A program made the translations under genes and the position numbers. From assembly GCF_018687715.1 (NCBI RefSeq), contig NC_056752.1, forward strand, positions 620,001-684,000: a stretch of DNA of 64,000 nucleotides. Reading direction: 5' to 3'. Below the pieces are notes generated by a model, which was not told the DNA's origin, searched no databases, and was given only the letters and a program-made list of their open reading frames with translations. Every line of letters begins with the position of its first letter. Position 1 is the stretch's first letter. Source of the stretch: Carya illinoinensis (lineage: Eukaryota > Streptophyta > Magnoliopsida > Fagales > Juglandaceae). Shown here piece after piece: positions 36,700 to 50,900 of the stretch.

Positions 36700-38967
36700 A
36701 CGCACTACCCATCCGTACTGGGGGTCCCCTCAGTTTCATTCCCTCTGGGCCTCTCCCACCGAATAAATCCAATTACCAACCCATCGATGATCTCTCTTTT
36801 TTCAGTACGGTTTATATATATATATATATATATATATCTAAGTTCCGTATCTTTGGTTCAAGACACTTGTTATCCCTTACCGGTAGGCCTAGCTTGCAGC
36901 TAGCTAGGATTTTGTGTAGCCCAGAAAGTGGACTCCTGGTCATGTAGTATTATTAATATATACTCGATCGATCCTATGCATGAAGATTAGCTTAATCCGG
37001 CCCTCGATCTGCTTAATTGTAATTAGCCATGGCTTATCTTTTGAATATCTTGCAACGGGCAGTTGAATCTTTTGAGTGAGAGTCGTATGGCAGAGAAATA
37101 GTACTTTATCACGTGCATGGTACTGTTATAAATGAGAAAAATGGGAACCTGACGTTTAATTGCATTGACAACAAGATTGTTTTACCGACGTCGTATGCTA
37201 TGAAAGAGTGTTTTACAAGTTGAGCTTTAAATAATTGCTTCAAAGACTTGCAATGGTATTTACGCCTGGATATACTGAAATAGATGTAAAAGAAGTAAAG
37301 AAATTATGTGTGTGTTTTCTGCAACAGATGATCAGAATAGAGAAGAAGCTGGTTACCATCGTTGTATTCAATTCTATTATATTTCTCATGAATGCACAAA
37401 GTCGTCTCCTAGCTAGTTTGGTGGATTGGATGGAAGCTAGCTAAGGAGGTCGGTTGTGGTTTTTATGACTCTGGATCAAATTAATGCGACTCATCACTCT
37501 CGTCATCACCGTCCAGCCGACGTATATGGATAATATAGGAGCCAATGAAAAACAAAATGCCAAAAAATTAAAAGAGTTATGTTATATATAATAATTTTTA
37601 CGTATTTTTTTATAAATTATATTGATATAATTGATCAAAACGTAACTAATTATATTAATGAAATGTTAAGAAATATAAAAAAATAACTGTTTTTAATATA
37701 AAAAATAATAATTTGATTATAGCAATAACCACTATTCTAACCCCAATAAAAAGGCCCAAAATTAAGCAAGGATGTCCATTCATATCCTGAATGGGCTGGG
37801 TTGATGTCTGAAGAAGAACAGCCCACTACTACTCCGGTATCATCTTCTGCTCATCTATTGCATTTACTGTAGTCGCACTGTCGCTTGATAATTATCCCCG
37901 ACTACTGATCAATCTCCGACAACAATTAACATGAAACGTACGTACGACCTTGTCACAAATATTACTGACGACAAGATCGAGTCATCTTCGAGGTCATGGC
38001 ACCGAGATGATACACATACTTTCTTACGCGTGGATAAGCGAGCAGGGTCTATATTAACTTCTTGTGGTGGATAAATCATACTTTTATTTTCATGTTTTTA
38101 TTTTTCCGAATTTTTTTAATCGATTTTATTTATGTCAAATTAATTTCTGATGATGAAAAAAATGGCAGATTATAATTTTTCTTTTTTCTTTTTGTAGTAT
38201 GAGACCGGGGGTTAATTACAAATTGAGTGATAATTTGAGAGTATTTAATTTGTATATTTTTCCCTTTTATTTTCTACCATCTCATGCTTTGATCTTTGAA
38301 TGATTTAGTTTAACCTCGAGCGCGCTATAATATACTATATATGATCAATATTGCATTTTCTACCATCCATTTAATTTGAATGGAAGACGCTCGCGCGTGT
38401 AAAACTTAGAATTAGATACTATATATGATCATATTGATGTTGTAAAATAAATTGTAAAATATTAATAACATAGTGTGTATATATATATATATATATATGC
38501 TTGCTTTTAGATTACGTTTGATTAAAAATAATCCATAAAATACGAATAATATTGAATATTATATATATAAACTACGGTAGTATATATTACAACACGTACA
38601 TGAGTATCCAACAAAATCAAGTAGAAAGTAAGAACTTGTACTTTGCTTAATGATGACTAAATGGGTTTGGAACAACCACGTATGCGGTACTTTATTCACT
38701 CTCACACACACAATTTTATACTCTTTCTCCATGTTCATTGTTCCATAAAGCTGGACAGCATCGTATTCTTCACCACCTTCTGAAGGCACATATATATGCG
38801 GTTAGATTACACTATCTTTTTTATATATAATTTGACTGCAAATAGTTAGTAGACATGACATTTAGTTCTCTTGTGAGAATAAAAACTTCTTTTCAGGTTC
38901 TCAATCTCAACCTTCGCCGCATTTCTTCGTTGACAAAGAGGCCGATTCTTCGTAAAGAGATCAGATC
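36700..38967. other. Intergenic region between PADRE and CYSTM-like genes
   Basis: No supported gene. It contains TA microsatellites (36811-36836 and 38479-38498). An AT-rich stretch at 37570-37735 shares the phrase TTATGTTATATATA..TTTTTACGTATTTTTT with 28890-28930 and is probably another copy of a short element. The first 250 bp should be the PADRE 3' UTR. Confidence 0.5.
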
Positions 38968-41900
38968 ATGAGTTATGCTCACAACGAGCAACATCCAGCT
39001 CCAAATAGTTTTCATGATTCCCCTCATCATCATGAAGGTACGAGTTGTGGCTTCCTAATCGACACTACACTACAAAAATAAAAATAAAATAAAAAATTTG
39101 TGATTAATTTATTGTGACTATTCACAATTAATTTTTTCTTGTAGAACTGGAATAATATATATATTTTTGTACGGTTAAAATAGATACTAGCGAGAGGGAT
39201 ATTTATATAATATGACGTTAGTACTTGTAGGCCGCGGATATCAAAAGAATGCTAATTATCCCAATTCTGGCGTTCCACTTCCTGACCAAGGTACCGCGTT
39301 TCAGCACTTGCATGTTCAACCATGCATCGTTAGCTAGCTGTTTATAAACTAGGTTGTGCATGCGATGACAAGTCTATGCATGTTGTTTAATAAATCCAAT
39401 TAATATGGTAATACTTGTAGGGGACAGTCGCCCTCCACCGGAATACCCACAGCAAGGCAATCCTTCCCAAGTTGGTGCTCCTGATGATCCCCTTGATGGA
39501 GGTACGTATTTTGGCTTTCGCAATTTCTACTGCTGGGAGGTTAGTTGATAAATATATATTTATAATGATGGGTTTATGATCGGTTCAATCCGGTCGATGG
39601 CAATAGTAGTTGGGTATAATTCCAAGGATGCAGTACGTACTCCACCTGGTAGCCCTACCAACAGTCGCCTTCCTGCACAGGGATACCCGCAGCAAGCAGG
39701 GAATTCGAAGGATGCAGTACGTACTCCACCCTCCCCAGATCAAGGTAGCTGTCTTGACTTTCGAAATTTTCAGTACGTACGTACTAATATATTGGTAGTA
39801 GGAAATTTGGTAGGTTGTGTAGTAGTGATCATGAGAATTTCTTGTTGAAAGATATATAATTATTATTGATTCTTATAACTCTCATTTAGTACTTGGAGGT
39901 CGATCCTCGATCGTCTTGATCATCATCATCAAGGTTGGTGTTTTGGCTCTAGTAATATTAATATTTTCTACCATCGATCGATCGGTAGTTTGTTCATGTT
40001 GTTGTAGTAAAACTAGCAAGACTACTGATGAGTGATCATGACGAGGTTCTGTTCTTTAATGATAATTACTATATAAAATTGTTGATGAGGTTGCTTGTTT
40101 AGTTCAATAATAATGGTCGTATAGGGAACCCAATAGATCATGATCCTCCTAGCTAGCTCCAAGGTGATCCCCTCAACGTACGTAACGTAACGAGGATGAT
40201 CCCTGCTGTTAAGGATACGTTACCTTAATACGTTTCCTTAATACTCAGCTTGACATATTGTCCTTAATTCTAGGAGATTCATTTGTATAGATTTATTCTT
40301 TCCAGTTTTATACACATTGTAATTGACAATATATAGAAGAAATACTCACCACCATAAGGTGTGGTGATTTTGCAAACCTTTACATGGTATCAGCAACCCT
40401 TTCGGATTAACCTCCATCGATTCACCTTGCTTCAATGGCCACTGAAAACACCTCACCCACACTTCTCCCTTTCAACACCATGATTCACATGGTGACCATA
40501 AAACTATCCTCCTCAAATTATCTCCTATGGAAAAGCCAGCTTCTCCCTCTCCTTGAAAGCCAAGAACTCCTCGGACATGTGGATGGCAGGCTTGCTCCTC
40601 CTCCACGTTTTGAACCTGTTGGCTCTCAAACACTAAGCATCAAACACTTGGCATGGAAGAACACTGACCAGCACCTCTTGAGCCTCTTGCTCTCCTTCCT
40701 CACGGAGGAAGCCATGGCTGAGGTGCTGAGTCTCTCCACCTCACATGAGGTCTAGTTAGCTCATGAAAATACCTTCAGTCACCAATCAAAGGCTAGAGAA
40801 ATTCGTCTCAAGGACGATTTGCAATTGATGAAATGTGGGACACATTCGGCCATAGAGTATGCTCGGACGTTCAAGGCTCTTTGCGATCAACTCCATGCCA
40901 TCGGAAGACCCGTCGATTGCACTAATAAAGTTCATTGGTTCCTCCGAGGACTAGGATCAAAGTTCACCAGTTTCTCCACCGCTCAAATGGCGCAAACACC
41001 TCTGCCTCCCTTCACCAATTTGGTCTCTAAGGCTGAAAGTTTTGAGCTTTTCCAAAAGTCTCTTGACTCCTCTGGATCCCCACCTGCTACTGATTTCACA
41101 ACCTCCAATTGCGGTCCTCAATGCTCCCAACTCCAGGAACTTCAATCAGCATCAACAGAGCCAGAACTCCTCTTCCAACTGCGGCAATGGCTGCTCCAAC
41201 AATCAGGGACGTCGTCCACCACGTTGCCAAATATGTCAACAGGAAGGGCATTATGCGGATTGATGCAACTAGAGGCATGCACAGGGAGGAGAAGCTGTTA
41301 GCAACACAGCTCATCTTGCTGAGGCTTTTAACGCCTCCTGTTCAGTTAATGGGCCCGAGCCCAGTGATTGGTACCTAGACACAGGGGCTTCAGCCCACAT
41401 GACACCAAACATCTCCCACTTGGATCAAGCAAATAATTATACAGGTAAGGATTGTGTAATTGTCGAGAATGATGCTTCCCTACCAATCACCCACACTGGT
41501 ACCATCTCTCCTACCCCAACACTTGATTTATGGAATGTATTAGTTGTTCCTCGTTTCACAAAAAATCTCATCTCAATTAGTAAATTAACATATGATTTTC
41601 CTCTCTCTGTTACATTTACTAATAACCTTTTCTCTATCCAGAATCGTCAAACGGGAAGGGTGGTGGCAACCAGTAAATGAGATTTCAGCTTATATGTGCT
41701 GGAGCATGGAAATTCCGCTTTTATTTCTGTTCTTAAAAATAAGGCTCTTCATGCCTCATATGATTTATGACATGCTCATCTTGAACATGTGAGCCATTAT
41801 GTTATTTCATTTTAAATAAAAATTGCCATCTCTATCTTACCTCATTATTGCCTTCTCTTTCATTATGTGACACAAGTCAAATTGCAAATAATCATCGCTT

Positions 41901-44900
41901 GCCTTATTCTCGTAATGAACGTCGCTCATCTCATGTGTTGGATCTTATTCATTGCGATATTTGGGGTCCCTCCCCAATTAAGTCAAATTTGGGATTTATT
42001 TATTATGTGCTATTCATTGATGATTATTCCCATTTTACTTGGCTTTATCCTTTAAAATTAAAATCTGAATTTGACGACGTTTTTATTCACTTTCAAAAAC
42101 TTGTGGATAACCAACATTCCACCTGCATCAAAATTTTTCGAAGTGATGGTGGTGCTAAGTTTACAAATAATCGCTTCAAAAGCGCCTTAGGTATTCACCA
42201 TATATAAACTCTTTTGCCCATATACACCTACCAGAAATGGCCACATCGAAAGAAAACACTGACATGTGACCGAAACATGCCTAGCACTCCTTTTCCATTC
42301 CCACCTTTCTCCTCACTTTTGGATTGACGCCTTCAGCACTGTAGCATACATCATCAACTGCTTTCCCACACCGCTTCTTGGAGGTATGTCTCCCTTTGAG
42401 CTTCTCTATGGTTCTTTCCCAAATTGTGAGAATTTTCATCCCTTTGGCTGTCATGTCTATCCTTGTCTGCGTGATTATATGTCTCACAAATTTTTCCCTT
42501 GCAACCCCCTTGCATTTTTCTAGAATATAACCCTTTCCATAAAGGTTTTCGCTGTCTTGATCCCACCACCTCCAGTCTTTATATCACCTGCCATGTCCAA
42601 TTTGATGAAAACCACTTTCCCTCCAGAGATAGCTTCCAGGCCCAGCCCTCTTCATCTCTCAATTTTTTGAATTTCCTTTAACCAAGCCTGCCTCATACTG
42701 ACCGACCTTCACTGTCTCCTCTACACCAATTCCCGCCTATTACTCCATCTGGATCTACCCCATGTGTTATTTGTACTGACCCAGTGGATGAGTCTTTATA
42801 GGTTTCTGACTCTCTTGTAGGTCCCTCTTCCCCGCCTCCGAAGCCTCAACCACCTCATGTTGCTTTTGACGTTGCTCCTCCGTTTGGTTCTCATCCAATG
42901 CTAACTCGAGTTAAAGCTGGCATTTTCAAGACTTGTCATCCGGCGAATCTTAGTGTTTTAGGCTCCTCTGGACTTCTCTCTGCTCTTCTTGCCTTCACTG
43001 AGCCTAAATGATTCAAGTCTGCTGCTAAGAATCCTGCATGGCTTGCTGCCATGGATGAAGAAGTTCAAGCTCTACAACATAATTACACCTGGGTTTTGGT
43101 CCCTCGACTTGCGAACACCAATATTGTTGGTTCCAAATGGGTGTTTTGGATCAAATATTTGCCTGATGGATCCATTGAGCCACTCAAGGCTCGTCTTATG
43201 GCCAAAGGTTATACTCAGGTACTTGGTCTTGATTACACTAACACTTTCAGTCCTGTTATTAATGCTACTACTGTTCGTGTTGTGCTCTCTCTTGTTGTCA
43301 CCAACAGATAGCCTCTCCACCAACTTGATGTGAAGAATGCATTTCTCAACGATACTCTCACTGAAAATGGAATAGCCTCCTGGGTACATTGATCCCTGGT
43401 ACCTGAATCATGTTTGTTAGTTGAAGAAAGCTCTCTATGGCCTTAAACAAGCTCCTTGTGCCTGGTTTCAGCGCTTCAGTTCCTTTCTTCTCACCCTTGG
43501 GTTTTCTTGCAACCGTGTAGGCACCTCTCTCTTTGTCTTTCATCGGCAATCTGACATTATTTATATGTTCTTGTATGTTGATGATATTATCATTACTAGC
43601 AACAACTCTTCTCTTCTTGACAGCTTCACTGGCAAGCTCAATTATGAGTTTGCCACCAAGGATTTGGGCTCTCTCAACTACTTTCTTGGTCTGGAAGCTA
43701 CTTTCACTACTGATGGTCTCTTTATCAGTCAGCTAAAATATGCCCGGGATATTCTGACTCGTGCCTAGTTACTTGATAGCAAGCTTGTTCGCACTCCTAT
43801 GGTCGCCTCTCAGAATCTAACTAACGATGGTCCTGCTTTCTCAAACCCCACTCACTACAAATCTCTAGTTGGTGCCCTCCAGACTTAACCATCACTCGCC
43901 CTAACATTGCTCATGTTGTTAACTCTATCAGTCAGTTTCTGCATGCCCTTACTACAGTTCACTTCCTTAAGATCAAGTGCATCTTAAGTTATGTCAAGGG
44001 CACCCTTCACTTTAGCCTTACTTTTCTCCCTTTTACTGTTTCTGGTGCCCTCGTTGCTTACTCTAACGCTAACTGGACCGATTGTCCCGATACTCGCCGT
44101 TCCACCTCTGGCTACTCTATTTATCTTGGCAATAATTTAGTTTCTTTGAGTGCTAAGAAGTAACCCACTGTCTCTCATTCCAGCTGTGAATTTGAGTATC
44201 ACGCCCTTGCAACTACTGCAGCTGAACTCCTTTGGCTCACCCATCTCCTTCATGATCTCAAAGTTCCCATTTCACAGAAGCCTATTCTTTTATGTGACAA
44301 CAAAAGTACGATCTTCTTAAGCTCCAACCCCATTTCTCACAAACGGGCCAAGCATGTTGAGTTAGATTATCATTTTTTTTTTAGAACTTGTTATTGCTGG
44401 CAAACTTCGCACTCAATATGTGCCCTCTCATCTACAGGATGCCAACCTCTTCACCAAAAGTGTTTCACAACCTCTCTTTGAATTCTTTCTTACCAAGCTT
44501 CATGTTTGTTCCAATCTGACACTCAGCTTGTGGAGGGGTGTCAATGATACTTTACCTTAATACGTTTCCTTACCACTCGGCTTGACATGTTGTCTATAAT
44601 TCTAGGAGATTAATTTGCATAAATTTATTCTTTCCATTTTTATACACATTGTAATTGAAAATATATAGAAGAAATACTCACCGCCATAAGGTGTGGTGAT
44701 TTTGCAAACATTTACACCTGCAGCAAGGAAAAATTCATCACCATGTAGTTGGTGTTCCGAGCTAGCTAGTACTTGATCATCAAATGTTCTTGAAATTTTT
44801 GGGTTTTTTTTTTTTTTATAATTTAGTTGTGCAACAATGGATTTTTTTCTTATTTAATTAATGAAACTATTATCGATGGCAATGGTTGTTTAATTAACAC

Positions 44901-47900
44901 AATTGTATTAACCCAATCAGTATTCGCTTCCACTTGGCCGAGAACCCTGTTAAAGGCCGGTCAGTATATATATATACAGGTCATGTTTTGGCTTTCGAGA
45001 TTTTCTTGTTTAAATGGAAATTCTTCTTATGTCTAGCCTATTGATCTGATATTCTTTAATTTATAATTAGTATTTGGAGGTCCTAATTTTCACGATCAAG
45101 ATATGAGTTGTATGTACTTGTAAAACTAGGTTACATAACCACGAGTTTTTATTAAATGATAATTATTAATACTGATTGGGTTATTTGTTTAGAATGGTTG
45201 TAATACTTGTAGGGCATTGGAAGGGTTCTCCTCTTGTATCTGAGTTACCCTGACATGCAAGGTTACCTTTTACTCATTCGTGTTCATGATCTTGTCAAGT
45301 CTGTAGGCAAGTGGAACCAAAGTGTCCTTTGAGAGCCCACAAAATTTTATAAAAGTTAACTTTTGCCCACAAAAAGATCTTTTTATTGTTCTACACCTGC
45401 CTACAGGTACATGCTTTTGGCTTTCAAGTTCTTACAAATGATAATTGTTATTAAATTAGGCTATTTAAAAATTTAATTCAAAATGTAGTATAAAACTGGT
45501 TTTTATATATACCTTTTAATCCAAAGTTGACATATCATATTTTTCACCATAATTAAAATATACTTGCTCACACACAATTAGAATTAAAACCAAATAATGT
45601 AGCTACCAGTCATTACTTGAATCTAGCAAATTCTAGCAAACTTTGGCAGCTAGTGACCTGCCGTGAGATTTCGATGAAGTCTGACAACTTCTTGAAGTGG
45701 TAGCCATGCACCACCCTGAGTAACTACCAGAATAGTGACTAAAAAACCTCTTTAAATTAATTAGCATTAGAGTTTTAAAGAGTTTATGGTTCATATGTTA
45801 GGGATTTAGAATCTTCTTTTTAAAAAAATAATTTGGTATGATTTAGTTTATTGTAGAATTGATAGAATCATGACACGATGGTAGAATCATAGTCTTCTTG
45901 TTGCTCAACAAAACTATGTATTATTGATAGTGATAGCTGTTCAATTCATGAATGGTAATTCTTGTAACGCATTCAAAGGGTGTTTGTCCTCCAGTTGGGA
46001 ACCTTGTCCAAGGACAAACTTCACCAAAAAACCTGCATCAACAAAAACCTTCTCCAGTTATTCCTTCTTTGGATATAGGTTGGTGTTTAGGTTATCAAAA
46101 ATTTTACTTCCAGTAGATTGGTAATTGTAAATTGGATTGTTCAATGACAAAAATTTCCTATTTTATTTAAATATAATTATTACGGATGCATATTCTCCTT
46201 TAGTTGAAGGTCCTAATTTTCATAATCAAGTATCAGTTTTGGCACTTGTATTTTGAACTAGTGGTAGTTGTTGAAAAGCTAGGTTGTGTGACATTGAGGT
46301 TTAGTTTTCTTTACTGATAGTTATTATTGATGGGGTTTTTATGAGTAGTCCTTAATTTATTAGTATTTGGAGGTCTTAATTTCATGATCAAGATATGAGT
46401 TTTGGCTACTGGCAGTTGTACTTGTAAAACTAGGTTATGTAATTACAAGTTTTTGTTCTCATATTTAATGATAATTATTAATACTTATTGGGTTATTTGT
46501 TTAAAATAATGACAATAAATGGGGCATTGGAAGGATTTTCTTCCACCCAGATACCCTAACACCAAAGGTTACCTTTTACCTATTCGTGTTCATGATCTTG
46601 ACAAGTTTGAAGGCAGGCAAAAACCAAATTGTCTATTAGGAGCCCAAAAGTTTTTATAAAAATAATTTTTTCATTCCGATGTAATACCCGATACACTAAA
46701 CCGCTTCATTCCATTTTGTTCCAAACTCCGGCCTGTTTTAGCCATTCTAGGTCCTATTCCGTTCGAGACTATTTTAATAGTTATTTGTACATTTTTTTTT
46801 TTAAACTTGGATGGCATTGCTATAAATTTTAAGTCTATATGATATTTAATTAATTCTAAAACATAAAAGATACTTATATAATTTTAATTTTTTTAATTTC
46901 AAATATGCCCCATCATTATTTTTATTTATCTTTCTGTTCCATTTTTTCTTTTTCTTTTTGTCTCTCAACTCAAGTTTATAATTTTTTTAATATTATCTTT
47001 TGACACTAATATCTCTATTTTTTTTTTCAAAGTAGACTCATTTTCTAAATAAGAAATTCTTCTATATATATATAGATGTATGTATGTATATATGAATTTA
47101 TTAATCCCAAAATTGTAGACCAAAACACACCAGTATCAAAATACTTTATTCTAGTGCTTAAACGAGAATGATCACCAAAGCAAAATTTAAAACATTACTT
47201 TGAACTTCCTAAAAATGGTAATTGTTATTAAATTAGGTTGTATAAAAATTTTAAATCAAAATTTAGTGTAAAAGAGGGTTTTTATACCCTTCAATCAAAG
47301 CTGACATATCATATTTTTCATCATAATTAAAATATACTCTCCCACACGCAATCAAAACTAAAAACAACGAATGTTGATGCCAGCCACTTGAATTCAGCAA
47401 ATTCTAGCAAACTTTGGTAGCTAGTGACTTACCATGAGATTTTGACAAACTCTAACAACTTCTTGAAGTGGCGGCCACCCATCCAAGTAATTGAGGGGAT
47501 AGTAACTAAAAATCTTTTTAAAACTAATTAATATTAGAGTTTTTAATATCAACATCGGAGTTTTAAAGAGTTTATGGTTTATATTTTAGGGATTTAGAAT
47601 CTTCCATTTTAAAAAATTTAATTTGGTGTGATTTAGTTTATTGTAGAATTGGTAGAATCATGGCGCGATGAGTTGAATCATAATCATTTTGTTGATGAAT
47701 GAAACTATGTATTATTGATGGTGATAGTTGTTCAATTCATGAATGGTAATGCTTGTAGTGCATTTGGATTGTGTTTGTCCTCTAGCTAGAACTGCTGTCC
47801 AAGGTCAAACTTCACCAAGAAACCTACAACAAGAAAAGCCTTCTACAGATGTTCCTTCTTTGGATACAGGTAGGTATTTAGAATATCAAGATTTTCATTT

Positions 47901-50900
47901 CCAACAGACTGGTAGTTGTAACTTGGGTAATTTTGTGACTTAGATTTCTTGTTTTATTTAAGGATAATTATTGCAAATGCATATTCTCCTTCAGTTGAAA
48001 GTGCTAATTTTATGATCAAGTACTATGAGTTTTGGCCCTTGTGTTTTGTACTAGTGGTAATTTTTTTTTTTTTTTTTTCCCGATAGAAATAGTAGTAGTG
48101 GTAATTGTTGAAAAGCTAGGTTGTGGAATGTTGAGGTTTAATTTTCTTTAATGATAGTTATTATTGATGGGGTTTGAATGAGTAATCCTTCATTTATTGT
48201 ATTCAGAGGTCCTAATTTTCACGATCAAGATATGAGTTCTGGCTATCGGTAGTTCTGCTTGTAAAGCGAAGTTATGCAACTATGAGTTTGTGTTCTTAAT
48301 TTGATGATAGTTATTAATACTGATTAGTTTATTTGTTTAAAATAGTGATAGTACTTGGATGGCATTGAAAGGATTCTCCTCCAAGGTTTACCTTTTACCC
48401 ATTCGTGTTCATGATCTTGTCAAGCTTGTAGGCAAGAAGAACCAAATTGTCCTTTGGGACCCCAAGATTTTTTTTATAAAAATCAACTTTTGTCCAAAAA
48501 ACAAATATACATATATATAGTTTTGCACTTGCTTGCGTGTATGTGATTTTTGCTTTTAAGTGTAGTTTTCAATTTCTTTATATTTCGTCATTTTAGTATG
48601 AGTTTTTCATTCCGGTGCAATACCAGGCATACTATATACCTCATTGTTCATTCTTGTTCCAAACTCCAACTCGTTTCTACTATTTTGGTCAAATTCCGAC
48701 CATTTCAGCCAAAATCAGCATTTCAGGCCCTATTGCATTCCGAATCGTTTTAATATCTATTATATATATTTATATGTATTTTTAATTTGGATGGAATTTT
48801 TATAGATTTTAAATCTATATGGCATTTAATTAATTCTAAAATCTAAAAGACACCCATATAATTTTATTTTATTTTTAATATTAGATATATCCCTTCATTC
48901 TATTTTTTTAATATCATTATTTTTATTAATATTTCTGCTCTTTTTTTTCTTTATTTTTTTGCCTCTCAACTCAAGTTTGTGATTTTATTATTATTAACTT
49001 TTGACACTAATGTCTCTCTTTTTTTTTTTTAATATTTTCAATGCATTTTTAGATCCTCAATTCTTCCATATATATATATATATATATAAATGTTAGTTAA
49101 TCCTAAAACTGTATACTGAAACATAATGGTATCGAAATATTTCATTCCAATACTTAAACCTGAATGATTTCCAGAACGGAATTTAAAACATTGCTTTCAA
49201 GTTCCTATAGATGGTAATTGTTATTAAATTAGGTTGTCTAAAAATTTTAAATCAAAATGTAGTGTAAAATGAGGTTTTTAATCATATTTTTCATCATAAT
49301 TAAAGTATACTCGCTCAAATACAATCAGAACTAGAACCAACTAATGTAGCTAACGGACACTTGAATCCAACAAATTCTAGCAAACTTTGGCAGCTGGTTA
49401 CCTGCCGTGAGATTTTGATGAACTCTGGCAACTTCTTGAGGTGGCAACCACCACCCTAAGTAACTGTTGGAATAGTGACTAAAAAACTTATTTAAATTAA
49501 TTAGCATTAAAGTTTTGAAGAGTTTATGGTTCATATTTTAGGGATTTAGAATCCTCTTTCTTAAATATTAATTTGGTGTGATTTAGTTTATCATAGAATT
49601 GGTAGAATCATGACGCTGTGGTAGAATCATAGTCTTTTTATTGCTCAACAAAACTATGTATAATTGATGGTGATAAATGTTCAATTAATGGAGGTCCTAT
49701 TTGGAGGTCCTACTTTTCATGATCAAGATATGAGTTCTGGCTTCCAGTAGTTCTACTTGTAAAGTAGGTTATGTACCTATGAGTTTTTGTTCTTAATTTA
49801 ATGATAATTATTAATAGTGATTAGGTTATTTGTTTAAAATAGTGATAATACTCGGATGGCATTAGAAGGATTCTCCTCCACCCAGATACCATAGCATCCA
49901 AGGTTTACCTTTTACAAATTGTGTTCGTGATCTTGTTAAGCTTGCAGGCAGGAGGAAGTAGATTGTCCTTTGAGGCCCCAAATTCTTTTTATAAAAATCA
50001 ACTTTTGTCCCAAAAACAAATCTACATATAGTTTTGCACCTACTTGCAGGTATGTGATTTTTGCTTTCAAGCATAGTCTTCAATTTCTTTCTATTGCGTC
50101 ATTTTAGTATGAATTGTTCATTCTGGTGCAATATTTGGTATTCTATACCTCCTCATTCCTTTTTGTTCCAAACTCTGACCCGTTTAATCCATTCCGGTCA
50201 AAGTCTTATCATTCTAGCTAAAATCGGCATTTCAGGCCCTATTATGTTCCAACTTGTTTTAATAGCTATTTTATAATTTTTTTTTTTTAATTTGGATAGA
50301 ATTTTTATAAATTTTAAATATATATGGTATTTAATTAATTCTAGAATCTAAAAGATATATACGTATATAATTATAATTTTTTTTAACTTTAAATGTCTCC
50401 TCGTTCTATTTTTTTAATATCATTAATTTTATTAATCTTTCTGCTGTCTTTTTTTCTTTGTTTTTTTGCCTCTCAACTCAAGTTTGTGATTTTTTAATAT
50501 TATATTTTGACACTAATATCTCTATTTTTCTAATATTTTCAACGTATAGTCATTTTATAAATCGTCAAATATTCTTCCATATATATATATGTATGTTAGT
50601 TAATCTCAAAACTATACATTGAAATACAATGGTATCAAGATATTTCGTTCCAGTACTCAACCTGAATGATCGCCATAATGAAATTTGAGACATTGATTTC
50701 AAGTTCCTACAAATGGTAATTTTATTAAATTAGGTTGTTTAAAAATTTTAAATCAAAATCTAGTGTAAAATGGGGTTTTTAATCATAATTAAAATATGCT
50801 CGCTCAAACACAATTAGAACTAAAACCAACTAATGTAGCTACTGGGCACTTGAATCTAGCAAATTCTAGCAAACTTTGGCAGCTGGTGACCTGGCATGAG

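Larger units (their letters stand above)
40207..44716 (+). mobile_element. Ty1/copia LTR retrotransposon, complete structure, coding region decayed
   Basis: Two 178-bp LTRs (40207-40384 and 44539-44716) flank the element, which has the 5-bp target duplication CCTGC at 40202-40206 and 44717-44721. A primer-binding site TGGTATCAGC begins at 40385, and a purine tract TGTGGAGGGG precedes the 3' LTR. Domains run in copia order: gag (MATENTSPTLLPFN at 40435), zinc knuckle CQICQQEGHYAD near 41230, protease region near 41380, integrase (HCDIWGPSP at 41950), reverse transcriptase (KKALYGLKQAP and YVDDIIITSN at 43421-43610) and RNase H near 44050-44400. Stops and frameshifts break the polyprotein in several places, so it is not autonomous now. 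My hand count gives about 16 differences between the LTRs (about 9%), so the insertion is old. Confidence 0.95.
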
